DNA from: Acidobacteriota bacterium
GTDB lineage: Bacteria > Acidobacteriota > Vicinamibacteria > Fen-336
Direction of reading: 5' to 3'
Assembly (NCBI GenBank): GCA_003222275.1
Contig: QHVJ01000155.1
Location: 1 to 54,169 of the forward strand
Length of the DNA: 54,169 bases
Shown here piece after piece: positions 1 through 8,902 of this stretch. Every line of letters begins with the position of its first letter. Positions within the stretch are counted from its first letter, which is position 1. The translations under genes were made by a program, and so were the position numbers. The notes beneath the pieces are model-generated. The model was not told the DNA's origin and did not search any database. It saw only the letters and a program-made list of their open reading frames with translations.

Positions 1-2
1 CG

Positions 3-482
3 GAGTCCCTCACCTGGGAGACGAAATCCATTGGTCAAGGGGGGCCCACTCCGATCGGGAAGGGGATCAAGACGTATTCGCCCGCCAAGGATATCGTCGT
101 TCGCGACGGACCCCCCGAAAGGGAGGGCGAGCCCTCGTGGGTCAAGTCCTTGGTGCTCGACGAGAACTTCGCGATCGGCGCGAGCGTCCACAGGGAGCAG
201 CCTCTCACGGGCTTCGGGCTCATGGTCTTCCGCCGCGGGGATCGCGACGGCTTTAGCTGGGAGTGGTTCGACAAGGTCAGCGGGTTCACCTTTGCCAAGC
301 TCCAGGGGAACGGACGCGTTGTGATTCAGGTAAAGAGACAAGGCGAGGCCGAGGAGCTCAAGTCGGTCGAGTTCTTGGAGGATGTGACACTTAGGTACTT
401 GGATGACATGAGCAAGCCACCGGGAACGGTGACCCACGAGGTCCTGATCAAGAAGGGCAGCATCCTAGCGGTTGCGCCCTAA
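3..482 (+). CDS. Unrecognised protein, 3' part only
   Basis: The frame is open from the window edge to a TAA at 480-482, so at least 159 codons of a gene that begins outside the window are present. The fragment is soluble-looking, rich in charged residues and beta-type alternation, with no signal peptide, membrane segment or motif that I recognise. A TTG at 150 and a GTG at 153 could serve as internal starts, but the codons upstream of them read just as well, so a truncated view of a longer protein is more likely. No partner gene lies downstream for about 440 bases. I cannot assign a function. Confidence 0.5.
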   Translation, partial: ESLTWETKSIGQGGPTPIGKGIKTYSPAKDIVVRDGPPEREGEPSWVKSLVLDENFAIGASVHREQPLTGFGLMVFRRGDRDGFSWEWFDKVSGFTFAKLQGNGRVVIQVKRQGEAEELKSVEFLEDVTLRYLDDMSKPPGTVTHEVLIKKGSILAVAP

Positions 483-925
483 CAATGAAGCTGACGAAGC
501 CCGCGAAGACTAGAATGGCGCGGTCTTCGCAGCTCATCTCGGGGTGACAGACAATAGAGAACCGGGCGTGAAGTCGAAAACCCTATCAGGGACTGCGACC
601 GCAGCGCGTGGCCCTGGCTTTTGGGGCAATCACTTGGTCGGCTTTGGATACACTCCGTGGCGACAGCTCACGCGGAGTCATTGACTATGAGGCCGGCGTC
701 AGAGTCGTGGCTGGTGTAACGAGGCGGCTGTTACTTTTCGTACTCGTTCTGGAACGAGTACGAATAGTAACAACTGAGGTCAACCGGCCGCTATTGGGCG
801 GAAGGATCGGACCTTCCTGAGTGGAGATCGTGCGGCCGAGCCAGAGCATGACGACCTCGGCCCGTCGCAAGGGCGAGTGTGTGTCAGTCTGGGTCGAGGC
901 GACGGAGCAGCCCGCACAGGGCAGG
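483..925. other. Gene-free stretch of about 440 bp
   Basis: I see no convincing gene here. A 70-codon open frame at 608-820 has no ribosome binding site and runs straight through the palindrome at 729-772, so I treat it as chance. The palindrome is the only structure that stands out. Confidence 0.6.
729..772. repeat. Large near-perfect palindrome
   Basis: Arms 729-749 and 752-772 are reverse complements over 21 bases with one mismatch, separated by two bases. The inner arm reads CGTACTCGTTC and its complement follows directly. No T-run follows on either strand, so it is not a standard intrinsic terminator. It is AT-richer than its surroundings. Confidence 0.85.
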
Positions 926-2497
926 TCACTGCCGGGTAATGCCCGCCCGCCCCCCGCGCAGGACGTACTTCTGGATCTTGCCCGTCGCGGTCTTCGGCAG
1001 CTCGGTCAGGAACGTGACGCCGTGGGGCGCCTTGAAGTGCGCCAGCCGGTCGCGCAGGAACTGGATGAGCTCCTGCTCGGTGGCCGAGCCCTCCGGCTTC
1101 AGTACCACGAACGCGTGGGGCGCCTCACCCCACTTCTCGTGCGGCACCCCCACCACCGCCGCCTCCTGCACCGACGGATGGCGCAGGAGCACCCCCTCGA
1201 CTTCGACCGAAGAAACGTTCTCCCCTCCACTGATGATCACGTCCTTGAAGCGGTCCCTGATCTCGGCGTATCCGTCGGGATGCACCACGGCCGCGTCACC
1301 GGTGTGGAAGTATCCGCCCTCGAAGGCGCGCGCGGTGGCCTGGGGGTCGTCGTAGTAGCCCTGCATCACCACGTTCCCGCGGACGACGATCTCTCCCATC
1401 GTCCGGCCGTCGTGCGGGACCTCCGCGCCGGCGGGGTCGACCACGAGCAGCTCGCCCGAGGTCAGCAGCTCCACGCCCTGGCGAGCCTTGACGGCGGCGC
1501 TGGCCTCCGGGCCCAGCATCTCGTGCTCCGGGCGCGGCTCGCAGACGGTGATGAAAGGCGCGGTCTCCGTGAGCCCGTAGACCTGCGTGATGACCCAGCC
1601 CAGATCGCCCTCGACGCGCTGGATGGTGGCCGCGGCCGGAGGCGCCCCCGCGGTGAGAACGCGGATCCCCCGGGGGGCCCCGCGTCTTTGCTCCGCGGGC
1701 GCATTCGCGATCCCGATCAGCACCGTCGGCGCCGCGCACAGCGTGGTGATCCGCTCCGCCGCGATGCGCTCGAACACCGCCCGCGGCTCCACTTTGCGCA
1801 GGCACACGTGGACGGCCCCGGCCGCGGTGACGGTCCAGACGAACGTCCAGCCGTTGGCGTGGAACATGGGCAGCGTCCACAAATATCGGTCCGCGCACGT
1901 CATCTTGAAGTGCAGCAGCGTGCCGACCGAGTTCAGGTAGGCATTGCGGTGCGTGATCATCACGCCCTTGGGGCGCGAGGTGGTGCCGCTCGTGTAGTTG
2001 ATGGTCAGCAGGTCGCGCTCGCTGATGGGCGGGCGCGCGAACGCGGCCGGGGACGAGGCCACGCTCGCCTCGTAGTCGAGCCAGCCGTCGCGCGCGCCTT
2101 CCAGGGCGACGAAGAGCTCGACCGCGGGCAGCTCCTTGCGGATGCCCTCCACCGCCTCGAGATGGTCGGAGTGCGCGCAGACGACGCGCGCCCCGCAGTG
2201 GTTGATCATGTAGGCGAAGTCGGCGGGGGTCAGGCGGTAGTTGAGCGGAACCAGGACCGCGCCGAGCTGGGGGACGGCGTAGAAGCCCTCGAGCAGCGCG
2301 TGCGTGTTGGGGGCGATGTACACCACCCGGTCGCCCGGGCGCACGCCGAGCCGCTGCAGGGCGGAGGACCAGCGGTCGCACCGGTCGAAGAACTGCTCGT
2401 AGCTGAACCGCTGGTCGCCGTCCGTCACCGCCTCGCGTTCCGGATGGAGACGCCGCGTGCGCCGCGCGAACTCCAGGGGCGTCAGCGGCGTTTCCAT
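926..2497 (-). CDS. Acyl-CoA synthetase (AMP-binding, long- or medium-chain type)
   Basis: This 523-residue ligase would activate a fatty or aromatic carboxylic acid to its acyl-CoA through an acyl-adenylate. The AMP-binding P-loop YTSGTTSRPKG lies near residues 168-178, followed by YGLTETAP, the YFHTGD motif, the hinge region GGENVSS, and the C-terminal catalytic lysine in TATGKIQK. Length is normal for the ANL superfamily. I chose the ATG at 2497 because GGAAGG precedes it by a usual distance and the ligase N-terminus starts there, although the frame stays open further upstream. A MaoC-like hydratase is encoded nearby on the same strand, which fits fatty-acid metabolism, but the two are separated by an oppositely oriented gene. 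The exact substrate cannot be read from the sequence. Confidence 0.93.
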   Translation of the reverse strand: METPLTPLEFARRTRRLHPEREAVTDGDQRFSYEQFFDRCDRWSSALQRLGVRPGDRVVYIAPNTHALLEGFYAVPQLGAVLVPLNYRLTPADFAYMINHCGARVVCAHSDHLEAVEGIRKELPAVELFVALEGARDGWLDYEASVASSPAAFARPPISERDLLTINYTSGTTSRPKGVMITHRNAYLNSVGTLLHFKMTCADRYLWTLPMFHANGWTFVWTVTAAGAVHVCLRKVEPRAVFERIAAERITTLCAAPTVLIGIANAPAEQRRGAPRGIRVLTAGAPPAAATIQRVEGDLGWVITQVYGLTETAPFITVCEPRPEHEMLGPEASAAVKARQGVELLTSGELLVVDPAGAEVPHDGRTMGEIVVRGNVVMQGYYDDPQATARAFEGGYFHTGDAAVVHPDGYAEIRDRFKDVIISGGENVSSVEVEGVLLRHPSVQEAAVVGVPHEKWGEAPHAFVVLKPEGSATEQELIQFLRDRLAHFKAPHGVTFLTELPKTATGKIQKYVLRGGRAGITRQ

Positions 2498-2575
2498 CGT
2501 CCACTTCCTTCCCGACCGCTCGCGAGGGGATGGCGCGCCGGAGTGTATCATCGGCCGCCAAGGGAGGAACGACCG

Positions 2576-3100
2576 ATGCCAGAGCTGCCGCCGCTCACCG
2601 AATGGGAGACCTTCTACGTGATCATCGGCTCCTCGGCGGCGGCCCTGACGGGCCTGCAGTTCGTCGTGATCGCGCTCGGCGCGGAGGCCAAGGTTCTCGG
2701 CGGGGAACCCGAGATGAAGGCCTTCGGCACCCCTACCATCGTGCACTTCTGCGCGGTCCTCCTGCTCGGTGCGATCCTGTCGACGCCGGGACAGACGCCC
2801 GCGAGCTTGAGTCTCTGCCTCGGCGCCTGCGGGCTGAGCGGTCTTGTCTATGCCTGCCGGGTCGTCGTCCACGCGCGCCGCCAGAAGGGGTACGCTCCCG
2901 TGCTCTCCGATTGGGTCTGGCACGCAGGCTTGCCCCTCGCCGCCTACATCTGCCTCCTGGCCGCGGGCATCACGACGTGGTGGCATCCGGCTCCGGCCCT
3001 GTACGTGGTCGCCGCGACGGCGCTCCTGCTCCTCTTCATCGGCATCCACAACGCGTGGGACGCGGCGGTGTGGATGGCGATCAAGCGGAAAGAGTCGTAG
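2576..3100 (+). CDS. Four-helix integral membrane protein of unknown function
   Basis: This 174-residue protein has about four hydrophobic helices: near residues 12-33, 50-66, 75-93 and 113-160, the last probably two helices. The N-terminus starts with a short acidic segment ending in TEWETFYVIIGSS. AGGGAGGAA sits just upstream of the ATG at 2576, which supports this start over the longer open frame that runs antisense through the ligase gene. The gene is divergent from the acyl-CoA synthetase, and its 3' end overlaps the convergent MaoC-like gene by 20 bases. I do not recognise a named family or any catalytic motif. Confidence 0.75.
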   Translation: MPELPPLTEWETFYVIIGSSAAALTGLQFVVIALGAEAKVLGGEPEMKAFGTPTIVHFCAVLLLGAILSTPGQTPASLSLCLGACGLSGLVYACRVVVHARRQKGYAPVLSDWVWHAGLPLAAYICLLAAGITTWWHPAPALYVVAATALLLLFIGIHNAWDAAVWMAIKRKES

Positions 3101-3539
3101 GGCGAGCCGGCACCAGCAGGTTCATGACGAGCACCTGCACCGGCTCTCGATGCTGGTTCAGGGTCGTGGTCCGGCACTTCACGTAGCCCTGGCCGGGCCG
3201 GCGGCCGGATGGGCGGACCTCGAGCACCTCCGCCTCGACCTCCAGCTCGTCGCCCGGCCGGACCGCGCGCGGCCACTTCAGCTCGTCGGCCCGGACGCCA
3301 ATGATCCCCCCCGCGGGCCGCATCCCGCTTTCCACGAGCAGCCGCATCGTGAGGGCCGCGGTGTGCCACCCGCTCGCGCTGAGGCCCGCGAAAAAAGAGG
3401 TCCGCGCCGCCTCCTCATCGAGGTGAAAGGGCTGCGGATCGAACGCCGCGGCAAAGTCCTTGATCGCGGCCGCGTCCACTCGAAGCTTCCCCGATCCGTA
3501 CCTCTGCCCGGCGGCGAAGTCCTCGAGGTAGAGCGGCAT
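3081..3539 (-). CDS. MaoC-like hotdog-fold dehydratase
   Basis: A 152-residue single-hotdog protein of the MaoC/R-specific enoyl-CoA hydratase superfamily. The hydratase-like stretch FDPQPFHLDEEAAR (about residues 35-48) carries the Asp-x-x-x-x-His arrangement typical of the active site, followed by GWHTAALTMRLL. Such enzymes hydrate trans-2-enoyl-CoA or related thioesters. The ATG overlaps the TGA of the upstream lipoprotein gene as TGATG, so translational coupling is likely, and a GTG one codon upstream is possible. The 3' end overlaps the convergent membrane-protein gene. Confidence 0.85.
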   Translation of the reverse strand: MPLYLEDFAAGQRYGSGKLRVDAAAIKDFAAAFDPQPFHLDEEAARTSFFAGLSASGWHTAALTMRLLVESGMRPAGGIIGVRADELKWPRAVRPGDELEVEAEVLEVRPSGRRPGQGYVKCRTTTLNQHREPVQVLVMNLLVPARPTTLSA

Positions 3540-3907
3540 CACGAGCCTACGACGATCTCCAGGTTCGCGTCGAGATCGCTCTTGTTGATGTTGACGACGC
3601 CCGGCTCGCGAAGCACCTTTTCTCCCTCGCGCAGCTCAGGCTCGAGGCGATATTTCCCGGGCGGGACCGGGATCGAGAAGCCGCCCGTCACGTTGGTGAC
3701 CGCCGAGTAGCTCTCCGACGTCCCCACCTGGATGGCGTTCACTCGGCGGCCGGGCAGGACGTCCCCCCCGGCGGTGCGCAGGATGCCGGCGATCGTCCCC
3801 CGTGCCGTCTTGTCGCCCGGGGTAGCGCTCCACAGCGGCCTGTTGGTATGACACGCGGCACCCGCGAGCAAAACAAAGACGGCGAACACGGTTCCGAGGC
3901 GTCTCAT
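3539..3907 (-). CDS. Small lipoprotein with a carboxypeptidase-regulatory-like beta domain
   Basis: The 122-residue product has a signal peptide ending in the lipobox-like LAGAAC, so the mature protein is probably lipid-anchored at Cys19. The remainder (about residues 35-115) looks like a single CarboxypepD_reg/Ig-like beta-sandwich, with the pattern TNVTGGFSIPVPPGKYRLEPEL characteristic of that fold. It has no catalytic residues. GGAGGAGGT sits well placed upstream of the ATG. It is the first gene of a probable two-gene unit with the MaoC-like gene, and its start is divergent from the MarR gene, so both share the intergenic region 3908-3974. Confidence 0.75.
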   Translation of the reverse strand: MRRLGTVFAVFVLLAGAACHTNRPLWSATPGDKTARGTIAGILRTAGGDVLPGRRVNAIQVGTSESYSAVTNVTGGFSIPVPPGKYRLEPELREGEKVLREPGVVNINKSDLDANLEIVVGS

Positions 3908-3939
3908 GCAGACCTCCTCCCGACCTGGGCGATTCTAGC

Positions 3940-3968
3940 TTGACAACGATACATCTGCGCTGTATATT
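3940..3968 (+). promoter_or_regulatory. Promoter and probable operator of the marR gene
   Basis: TTGACA (3940-3945) and TATATT (3963-3968) are separated by 17 bases, a near-consensus sigma-70-type promoter. The -10 box ends 6 bases before the ATG at 3975 and there is no Shine-Dalgarno sequence, so transcription should start at or next to the start codon. An inverted repeat ATACA-N7-TGTAT (3949-3965) overlaps the -10 box and is a plausible autoregulatory MarR site. Confidence 0.7.
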
Positions 3969-3974
3969 TCAGTC

Positions 3975-4400
3975 ATGAACGAAAGGCCGGTTGCGACCCT
4001 GGCCGCCGAGCTGATCGGCAGCCTTCACGCGATCGTGGGCCGCCTCGAAGCGGCCCTCGAACCCGAGGGGTTGTCACTGGCCAAGTTCAACGTCCTCCGC
4101 ATGCTGGTCGCCGCCGGCGAGCCGCTTCCGCTGGGCGCGCTGGCTGAGCGCTCCGCCTGCGTGCGCTCGAACATCACGCAGCTCGTGGACCGCCTCGAAA
4201 GCGAGAAGCTCGTCGTCCGCGCGGACGATCCTCACGATCGCCGCTCGATCCGCGCCGAGCTGACCGCCGAGGGCCGCCGCCGCCATGCCGCCGGAGTGAG
4301 GGCCATCGAGGCGGCCGAGCGTGAGTTGTTCGCCGGGCTTCCCCCGAAGGAGCGCGAGTCCCTTCTTCATCTATTGCGGGCGCTGCAATCGCCCCCTTGA
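3975..4400 (+). CDS. MarR-family transcriptional regulator
   Basis: A 141-residue winged-helix regulator. The typical MarR core is visible: LSLAKFNVLRMLVAAGEPLPLGALAE for helices 2-3, then RSNITQLVDRLESEKLVVRADDPHDRRS, where the D-x-R wing motif DPHDRRS is diagnostic. It lies 59 bases upstream of the RND adaptor and pump genes on the same strand, so it very likely represses that efflux operon and itself in response to a phenolic or drug-like ligand. The ligand is unknown. The start codon appears to coincide with the transcription start. Confidence 0.93.
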   Translation: MNERPVATLAAELIGSLHAIVGRLEAALEPEGLSLAKFNVLRMLVAAGEPLPLGALAERSACVRSNITQLVDRLESEKLVVRADDPHDRRSIRAELTAEGRRRHAAGVRAIEAAERELFAGLPPKERESLLHLLRALQSPP

Positions 4401-4459
4401 CGTTTTTTCACGGATCTTAGTTCAGCGCTGCATCGTCTAGGGCTGACGGAGGTTTCTCC

Positions 4460-5584
4460 ATGGCAAAGCGGATGATCATCACCCTGGCCGCCGTGGCCGC
4501 GTTCCTCACGGCCATTGGCTTCATCAAGTTCCGGCAGATCCAGACGGCCATCGCGCAGGCATCGTCCTTCCAGCCGCCGCCCGAGGCCGTCACCACGGTC
4601 GTGACGCGCCAGGAGCGGTGGGCGTCGACGCTCTCCGCGATCGGCACGACGGCCGCGGTTCACGGCGTCACCGTCAGCGCCGACCTGCCCGGTGTCGTCG
4701 AAGCGATCTCCTTCGATTCCGGCCGCGCGGTCCAGGCGGGCGACGTGCTCGTGCGGCTCGACACCCGGCAGGAGCAGGCTCAACTGGCCGCGGCCGAGGC
4801 CCAACGCGCCCTGGCCCGTCTCAACCTCGACCGGGCGCGCGGGCTGCGCGAGGAAGGGATCATCTCGCAGGCGGACTACGACCGGGCCAACTCCGAGAAC
4901 GACCAGGCTCAGGCGAGGGTGGGAGAGATCCGCGCCACCATCGCCCGCAAGACGATCCGCGCGCCGTTCGCCGGGATCCTGGGCATCCGGCAGGTGAACC
5001 TCGGCCAGTACCTCACCGGGGGCGCGGCGATCGTCCCCCTGCAATCGCTGGACCCGATCTACGTGAACTTCTCGGTTCCGCAGCAGGAGGTGGGCCAGCT
5101 CCGCGCGGGCGTCGAGGTGCGCGTGTCGGCCGAAGGCATCGCGCGCCCGTTCGAGGGCCGCATCACGGCCGTCGACTCGATCGTGGACGAAGCGACCCGC
5201 AACGTCCAGGCTCAAGCCACGCTCCCGAACCGTGAAGGCCGGCTGCGCCCGGGGATGTTCGTGCAGGCGGAGGTGCTCGTGGGCACGAGCAGCGCCGTCG
5301 TCGCGCTGCCGACCTCGGCCGTCGCGTATGCGCCCTACGGCGACTCCGTCTTCGTCGTCGGCGACGTCAAGGGGCCCAAGGGGGAGACGTTCCGCGGCGT
5401 GCGCCAGCAGTTCGTGAAGCTGGGGGGCGAGCGCGGCGACCAGGTCGCGGTCGTCTCCGGCCTCCAGGCGGGCGAGGAGGTCGTGACCTCCGGCGTCTTC
5501 AAGCTCCGCAACGGCGCGGCCGTCCACATCAACAACGACGTGCGGCCCGCGAACAACCCCGCCCCGAAGCCCGAGGACAACTGA
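4460..5584 (+). CDS. RND efflux periplasmic adaptor (HlyD/MFP family)
   Basis: The 374-residue adaptor links an inner-membrane RND pump to an outer-membrane channel. An N-terminal membrane anchor (about residues 5-24) is followed by a lipoyl/hairpin region: SADLPGVVEAISFDSGRAVQAGDVLVRLD is the first lipoyl half, a helical hairpin covers about residues 105-155, and RAPFAGILGIRQVNLGQYL is the second half. Beta-barrel and membrane-proximal domains follow. The ATG is preceded by GGAGGT at good distance. The stop codon overlaps the pump's ATG (TGATG), so the two are translationally coupled. No outer-membrane factor gene is present here. Confidence 0.95.
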   Translation: MAKRMIITLAAVAAFLTAIGFIKFRQIQTAIAQASSFQPPPEAVTTVVTRQERWASTLSAIGTTAAVHGVTVSADLPGVVEAISFDSGRAVQAGDVLVRLDTRQEQAQLAAAEAQRALARLNLDRARGLREEGIISQADYDRANSENDQAQARVGEIRATIARKTIRAPFAGILGIRQVNLGQYLTGGAAIVPLQSLDPIYVNFSVPQQEVGQLRAGVEVRVSAEGIARPFEGRITAVDSIVDEATRNVQAQATLPNREGRLRPGMFVQAEVLVGTSSAVVALPTSAVAYAPYGDSVFVVGDVKGPKGETFRGVRQQFVKLGGERGDQVAVVSGLQAGEEVVTSGVFKLRNGAAVHINNDVRPANNPAPKPEDN

Positions 5585-8500
5585 TGCGTTTCACCGACCT
5601 CTTCATCAAGCGGCCGGTCCTGGCGCTCGTCGTCAACCTGGTGATCCTGATCGCCGGGCTGCAGGCCATCCGCTCGCTCACCGTGCGGCAGTACCCGCGC
5701 AGCGACATTGCGGTCGTCCGGGTCAACACGGCCTACGTCGGGGCCAACGCGGACCTCGTGCGCGGCTTCATCACGACGCCGCTGGAGCGCGTGATCGCGA
5801 GCGCGGACGGCATCGACTACCTCGAGTCGTCCAGCGCGCAGTCCCTGAGCACGATCACCGTGCACCTGAAGCTCAACTACGACACCAACGCCGCCCTCAC
5901 CCAGGTCCAGGCCAAGGTGGCGCAGGTCCGCAACGACCTCCCGCCGGAGGCCGAGGCGCCGGTCATCGAGCTGGAGACGGCCGACAACCAGTTCGCGGCG
6001 ATGTACCTGGGCTTTTCCTCCGACAAGCTCGACCAGAACCAGATCACCGATTACCTGACGCGGGTGGTCCAGCCCAAGCTCTCCGCCGTCAGCGGGGTCC
6101 AGCGCGCGCAGATCCTGGGCGACCGGACGTTCGCCATGCGCATCTGGCTCAAGCCCGACAAGATGGCCGCGCTCGGCATCTCGCCCTCCGACCTGAGCGA
6201 CGCGCTGGCCCGCAACAACTACCTGTCGGCCCTCGGCAAGACCAAGGGCTCCATGGTCTCGGTGAACCTGATCGCCAACACCGACCTCCGGACCGCCGAC
6301 GAGTTCCGCCAGCTCGTGGTCAAGGAAGACAAGGGTGTCGTCGTCCGCCTGGGCGAGGTCGCCGACGTGGTGCTGGGGGCCGAGAACTACGACGCGGACG
6401 TCCGCTTCAACGGCCAGACCGCCACCTTCATGGGCGTCTGGGTGCTGCCCACCGCCAACTCGCTCGACGTGATCAAGAAGGTGCGCGCGGCGATGCCCGA
6501 GATCCAGGCCCAGCTTCCCGCCGGGATGAAGGCGGGCATCCCCTACGATTCGACCGCCTACATCCAGGACGCCATCGACGAGGTCCTGAAGACCCTGACC
6601 GAGACGCTCCTCATCGTCGTCATCGTGATCTTCCTGTTCCTGGGCTCGGCGCGCTCGGTGCTCATCCCGGTGGTGGCCATCCCCATCTCGCTCGTGGGCG
6701 CCGTCTTCCTGATGCTCGTGGCCGGCTTCACGATCAACCTGCTGACGCTGCTCGCCATCGTGCTCTCGGTCGGCCTCGTCGTGGACGATGCCATCGTGAT
6801 GGTGGAGAACGTCGAGCGGCACCTTCACGAGGGCAAGCGACCCCACCAGGCGGCCCTCCACGCCGCGCGCGAGCTGGTCGGTCCCATCATCGCGATGACG
6901 ATCACCCTGGCCGCGGTGTACGCGCCGGTCGGGATCCAGGGCGGCCTCACCGGCGCCCTGTTCCGTGAGTTCGCGTTCACCCTCGCCGGAGCGGTGCTCG
7001 TGTCGGGGGTCGTCGCGCTCACCCTGTCGCCGATGATGGGGTCGAGGCTGCTCCGGGCCGGCGACACCGAGCGTGGCTTCGCGGGCTGGATCAACCGGCG
7101 GTTCGACGGCGTGCGCAGCGCCTACACCCGCACGCTTGCGGGCACGCTGCGCTACCGGCCCGTGGTCTTCGTCCTGTGGGCGATCGTGGCCGTGCTGATC
7201 GTGCCCTTCTACATGTTCTCGCAGCAGGAGCTGGCTCCCCGGGAGGACCAGGGCGTGGTCTTCGGCATCGTGCAGGCGTCCGCCAACTCGACCCTGGACC
7301 AGACCAAGCTCTACACGTCCGAGATCCACGACGTCTACCGGTCGTTCCCCGAGAGCGACAGCATCTTCCAGATCACGTCGCCGACGAGCGGCTTCGGGGG
7401 CATGGTCCTCAAGCCCTGGAGCCAGCGGACGAAGACCGCGGAGCAGCTTCTGGTCGAGTCCACCGAGCCGCTCTCGAAGATCGCCGGCGTGCGCGTGATC
7501 CCCATGACGCCGGCCCCGCTGCCCGGGGCGGGCGATTTCCCGGTGGACCTCGTCATCGCTTCGACCGCCGAGCCCGCGCAGCTCGTGGAGTTCGCCAACC
7601 AGCTCGTGCTGAAGGCGTTCACGAGCGGCCTGTTCATCTTCGCCGACGCGGACCTGAAGTTCGACCAGCCGCAGGCGGAGGTCGTCTTCAACCGCGACAA
7701 GATCCGCTCCCAGGGCGTCGACTTGAGCCAGGCCGGCCGCGACCTCTCGACGCTCCTCGGCGGCGACTACGTGAACCGGTTCAGCATCCAGGGCCGCAGC
7801 TACAAGGTGATCCCGCAGGTGAAGCGCAGCGAGCGGCTGACGCCGGATCAGCTCGGCAAGATCTACGTCACGGGTTCTGACCACCGCATGGTGCCGCTCT
7901 CCACCTTCGCGACGCTGCGGACGTCCACCGAGCCGCGCGAGCTGAAGCGCTTCCAGCAGCTCAACGCCGTGCGGATCCAGGGCGTGATCCCGCCTCCGGT
8001 GTCGCTCGATCGGGCCCTCGGCTTCCTCGAAGACGAGGCCCGGCGCATGCTGCCCGCGGGCTACACCGTGGACTATGCGGGCGAGTCGCGCCAGCTCCGC
8101 ACCGAGGGCAGCAAGTTCCTCGGCACGTTCCTGCTCTCGGCCATCCTCATCTATCTGGTGCTCGCCGCGCAGTTCGAGAGCTTCCGCGACCCCTTCATCA
8201 TCCTGGCCGGCTCGGTGCCCCTGGCCATCTCCGGCGCCTTGCTCTTCTCGTTCCTGGGCCTCACGACGCTGAACATCTACAGCCAGGTGGGGCTGATCAC
8301 GCTCGTCGGCCTGGTGTCGAAGAACGGCATCCTCATCGTCGAGTTCGCCAACCACCTCCAGGAGCGGGGCATCGACAAGCTGCGGGCGATCGTCGAGGCG
8401 GCCGGCACCCGGCTGCGGCCGATCCTGATGACGACGGCGGCGACGGTCGTCGGCCACTTCCCGCTCATCCTCGCCAGCGGCCCGGGGGCCGGGGCGCGCA

Positions 8501-8655
8501 ACAGCATCGGCATCATGCTGGTGAGCGGCATGATCATCGGCACCGTATTCACGCTCTTCGTGGTGCCCTCGATCTACGTGCTGGTGGCGCGCACGCGCAT
8601 CGCGGCGATCCACCCGGAGCCGGCAGTCTCCGAGCTGGCGGAGGCGGCCGTCTGA
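5584..8655 (+). CDS. RND multidrug efflux pump, inner-membrane permease
   Basis: This 1023-residue protein is a full-length RND transporter of the AcrB/MexB-type HAE-1 group, exporting drugs or other hydrophobic compounds using proton flux. It has twelve helices in two halves, with a large periplasmic loop after TM1 and another after TM7. The proton-relay pair D401/D402 sits in the TM4 motif GLVVDDAIVMVENVERHL, and the TM10 lysine is K913 in LVSKNGILIVEFANH. The duplicated halves and the interdomain loops look intact. It forms an operon with the upstream adaptor under the MarR gene. Substrates are not predictable. Confidence 0.96.
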   Translation: MRFTDLFIKRPVLALVVNLVILIAGLQAIRSLTVRQYPRSDIAVVRVNTAYVGANADLVRGFITTPLERVIASADGIDYLESSSAQSLSTITVHLKLNYDTNAALTQVQAKVAQVRNDLPPEAEAPVIELETADNQFAAMYLGFSSDKLDQNQITDYLTRVVQPKLSAVSGVQRAQILGDRTFAMRIWLKPDKMAALGISPSDLSDALARNNYLSALGKTKGSMVSVNLIANTDLRTADEFRQLVVKEDKGVVVRLGEVADVVLGAENYDADVRFNGQTATFMGVWVLPTANSLDVIKKVRAAMPEIQAQLPAGMKAGIPYDSTAYIQDAIDEVLKTLTETLLIVVIVIFLFLGSARSVLIPVVAIPISLVGAVFLMLVAGFTINLLTLLAIVLSVGLVVDDAIVMVENVERHLHEGKRPHQAALHAARELVGPIIAMTITLAAVYAPVGIQGGLTGALFREFAFTLAGAVLVSGVVALTLSPMMGSRLLRAGDTERGFAGWINRRFDGVRSAYTRTLAGTLRYRPVVFVLWAIVAVLIVPFYMFSQQELAPREDQGVVFGIVQASANSTLDQTKLYTSEIHDVYRSFPESDSIFQITSPTSGFGGMVLKPWSQRTKTAEQLLVESTEPLSKIAGVRVIPMTPAPLPGAGDFPVDLVIASTAEPAQLVEFANQLVLKAFTSGLFIFADADLKFDQPQAEVVFNRDKIRSQGVDLSQAGRDLSTLLGGDYVNRFSIQGRSYKVIPQVKRSERLTPDQLGKIYVTGSDHRMVPLSTFATLRTSTEPRELKRFQQLNAVRIQGVIPPPVSLDRALGFLEDEARRMLPAGYTVDYAGESRQLRTEGSKFLGTFLLSAILIYLVLAAQFESFRDPFIILAGSVPLAISGALLFSFLGLTTLNIYSQVGLITLVGLVSKNGILIVEFANHLQERGIDKLRAIVEAAGTRLRPILMTTAATVVGHFPLILASGPGAGARNSIGIMLVSGMIIGTVFTLFVVPSIYVLVARTRIAAIHPEPAVSELAEAAV

Positions 8656-8660
8656 GCGCG

Positions 8661-8759
8661 ATGAGGGGCGCGCTCGGCCGCACGATCGTTCAGGTGATCC
8701 TCGGCGGGGCCCTGGCGTTCGCGATCGGGCTGTGGCTCGGCCGGCTCGTGGCGGGCTGA
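8661..8759 (+). CDS. Possible 32-residue single-helix membrane peptide after the RND pump
   Basis: A 33-codon frame starts 5 bases after the pump stop codon and runs to TGA at 8757-8759. The product has a short basic N-terminus, a hydrophobic helix of about 20 residues (VQVILGGALAFAIGLWL) and a basic C-terminal cap, the profile of a single-pass inner-membrane peptide. A GGAGG lies 16 bases upstream inside the pump gene, further than usual. Small single-helix partners of RND pumps exist (AcrZ of Escherichia coli), but there is no visible sequence match. It could also be chance. Confidence 0.35.
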   Translation: MRGALGRTIVQVILGGALAFAIGLWLGRLVAG

Positions 8760-8902
8760 ACCGACGATTCGGATCCCGAACGACCGTTCGACGAGCGAAG
8801 CAAGCCGGCAACGCGGCGAACCGCCAAGTCCTTGATCCGTCGGGCGGGTCGGCCGCGTCGAGGGCTGCCGGCGCTGGCATCGGTCGTGCTGTCAGGAGGG
8901 GC

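Noticed and set aside
608-820. 70-codon open frame in the gene-free stretch
   Set aside because: It has no ribosome binding site, no recognisable domain, and reads across the palindrome at 729-772.
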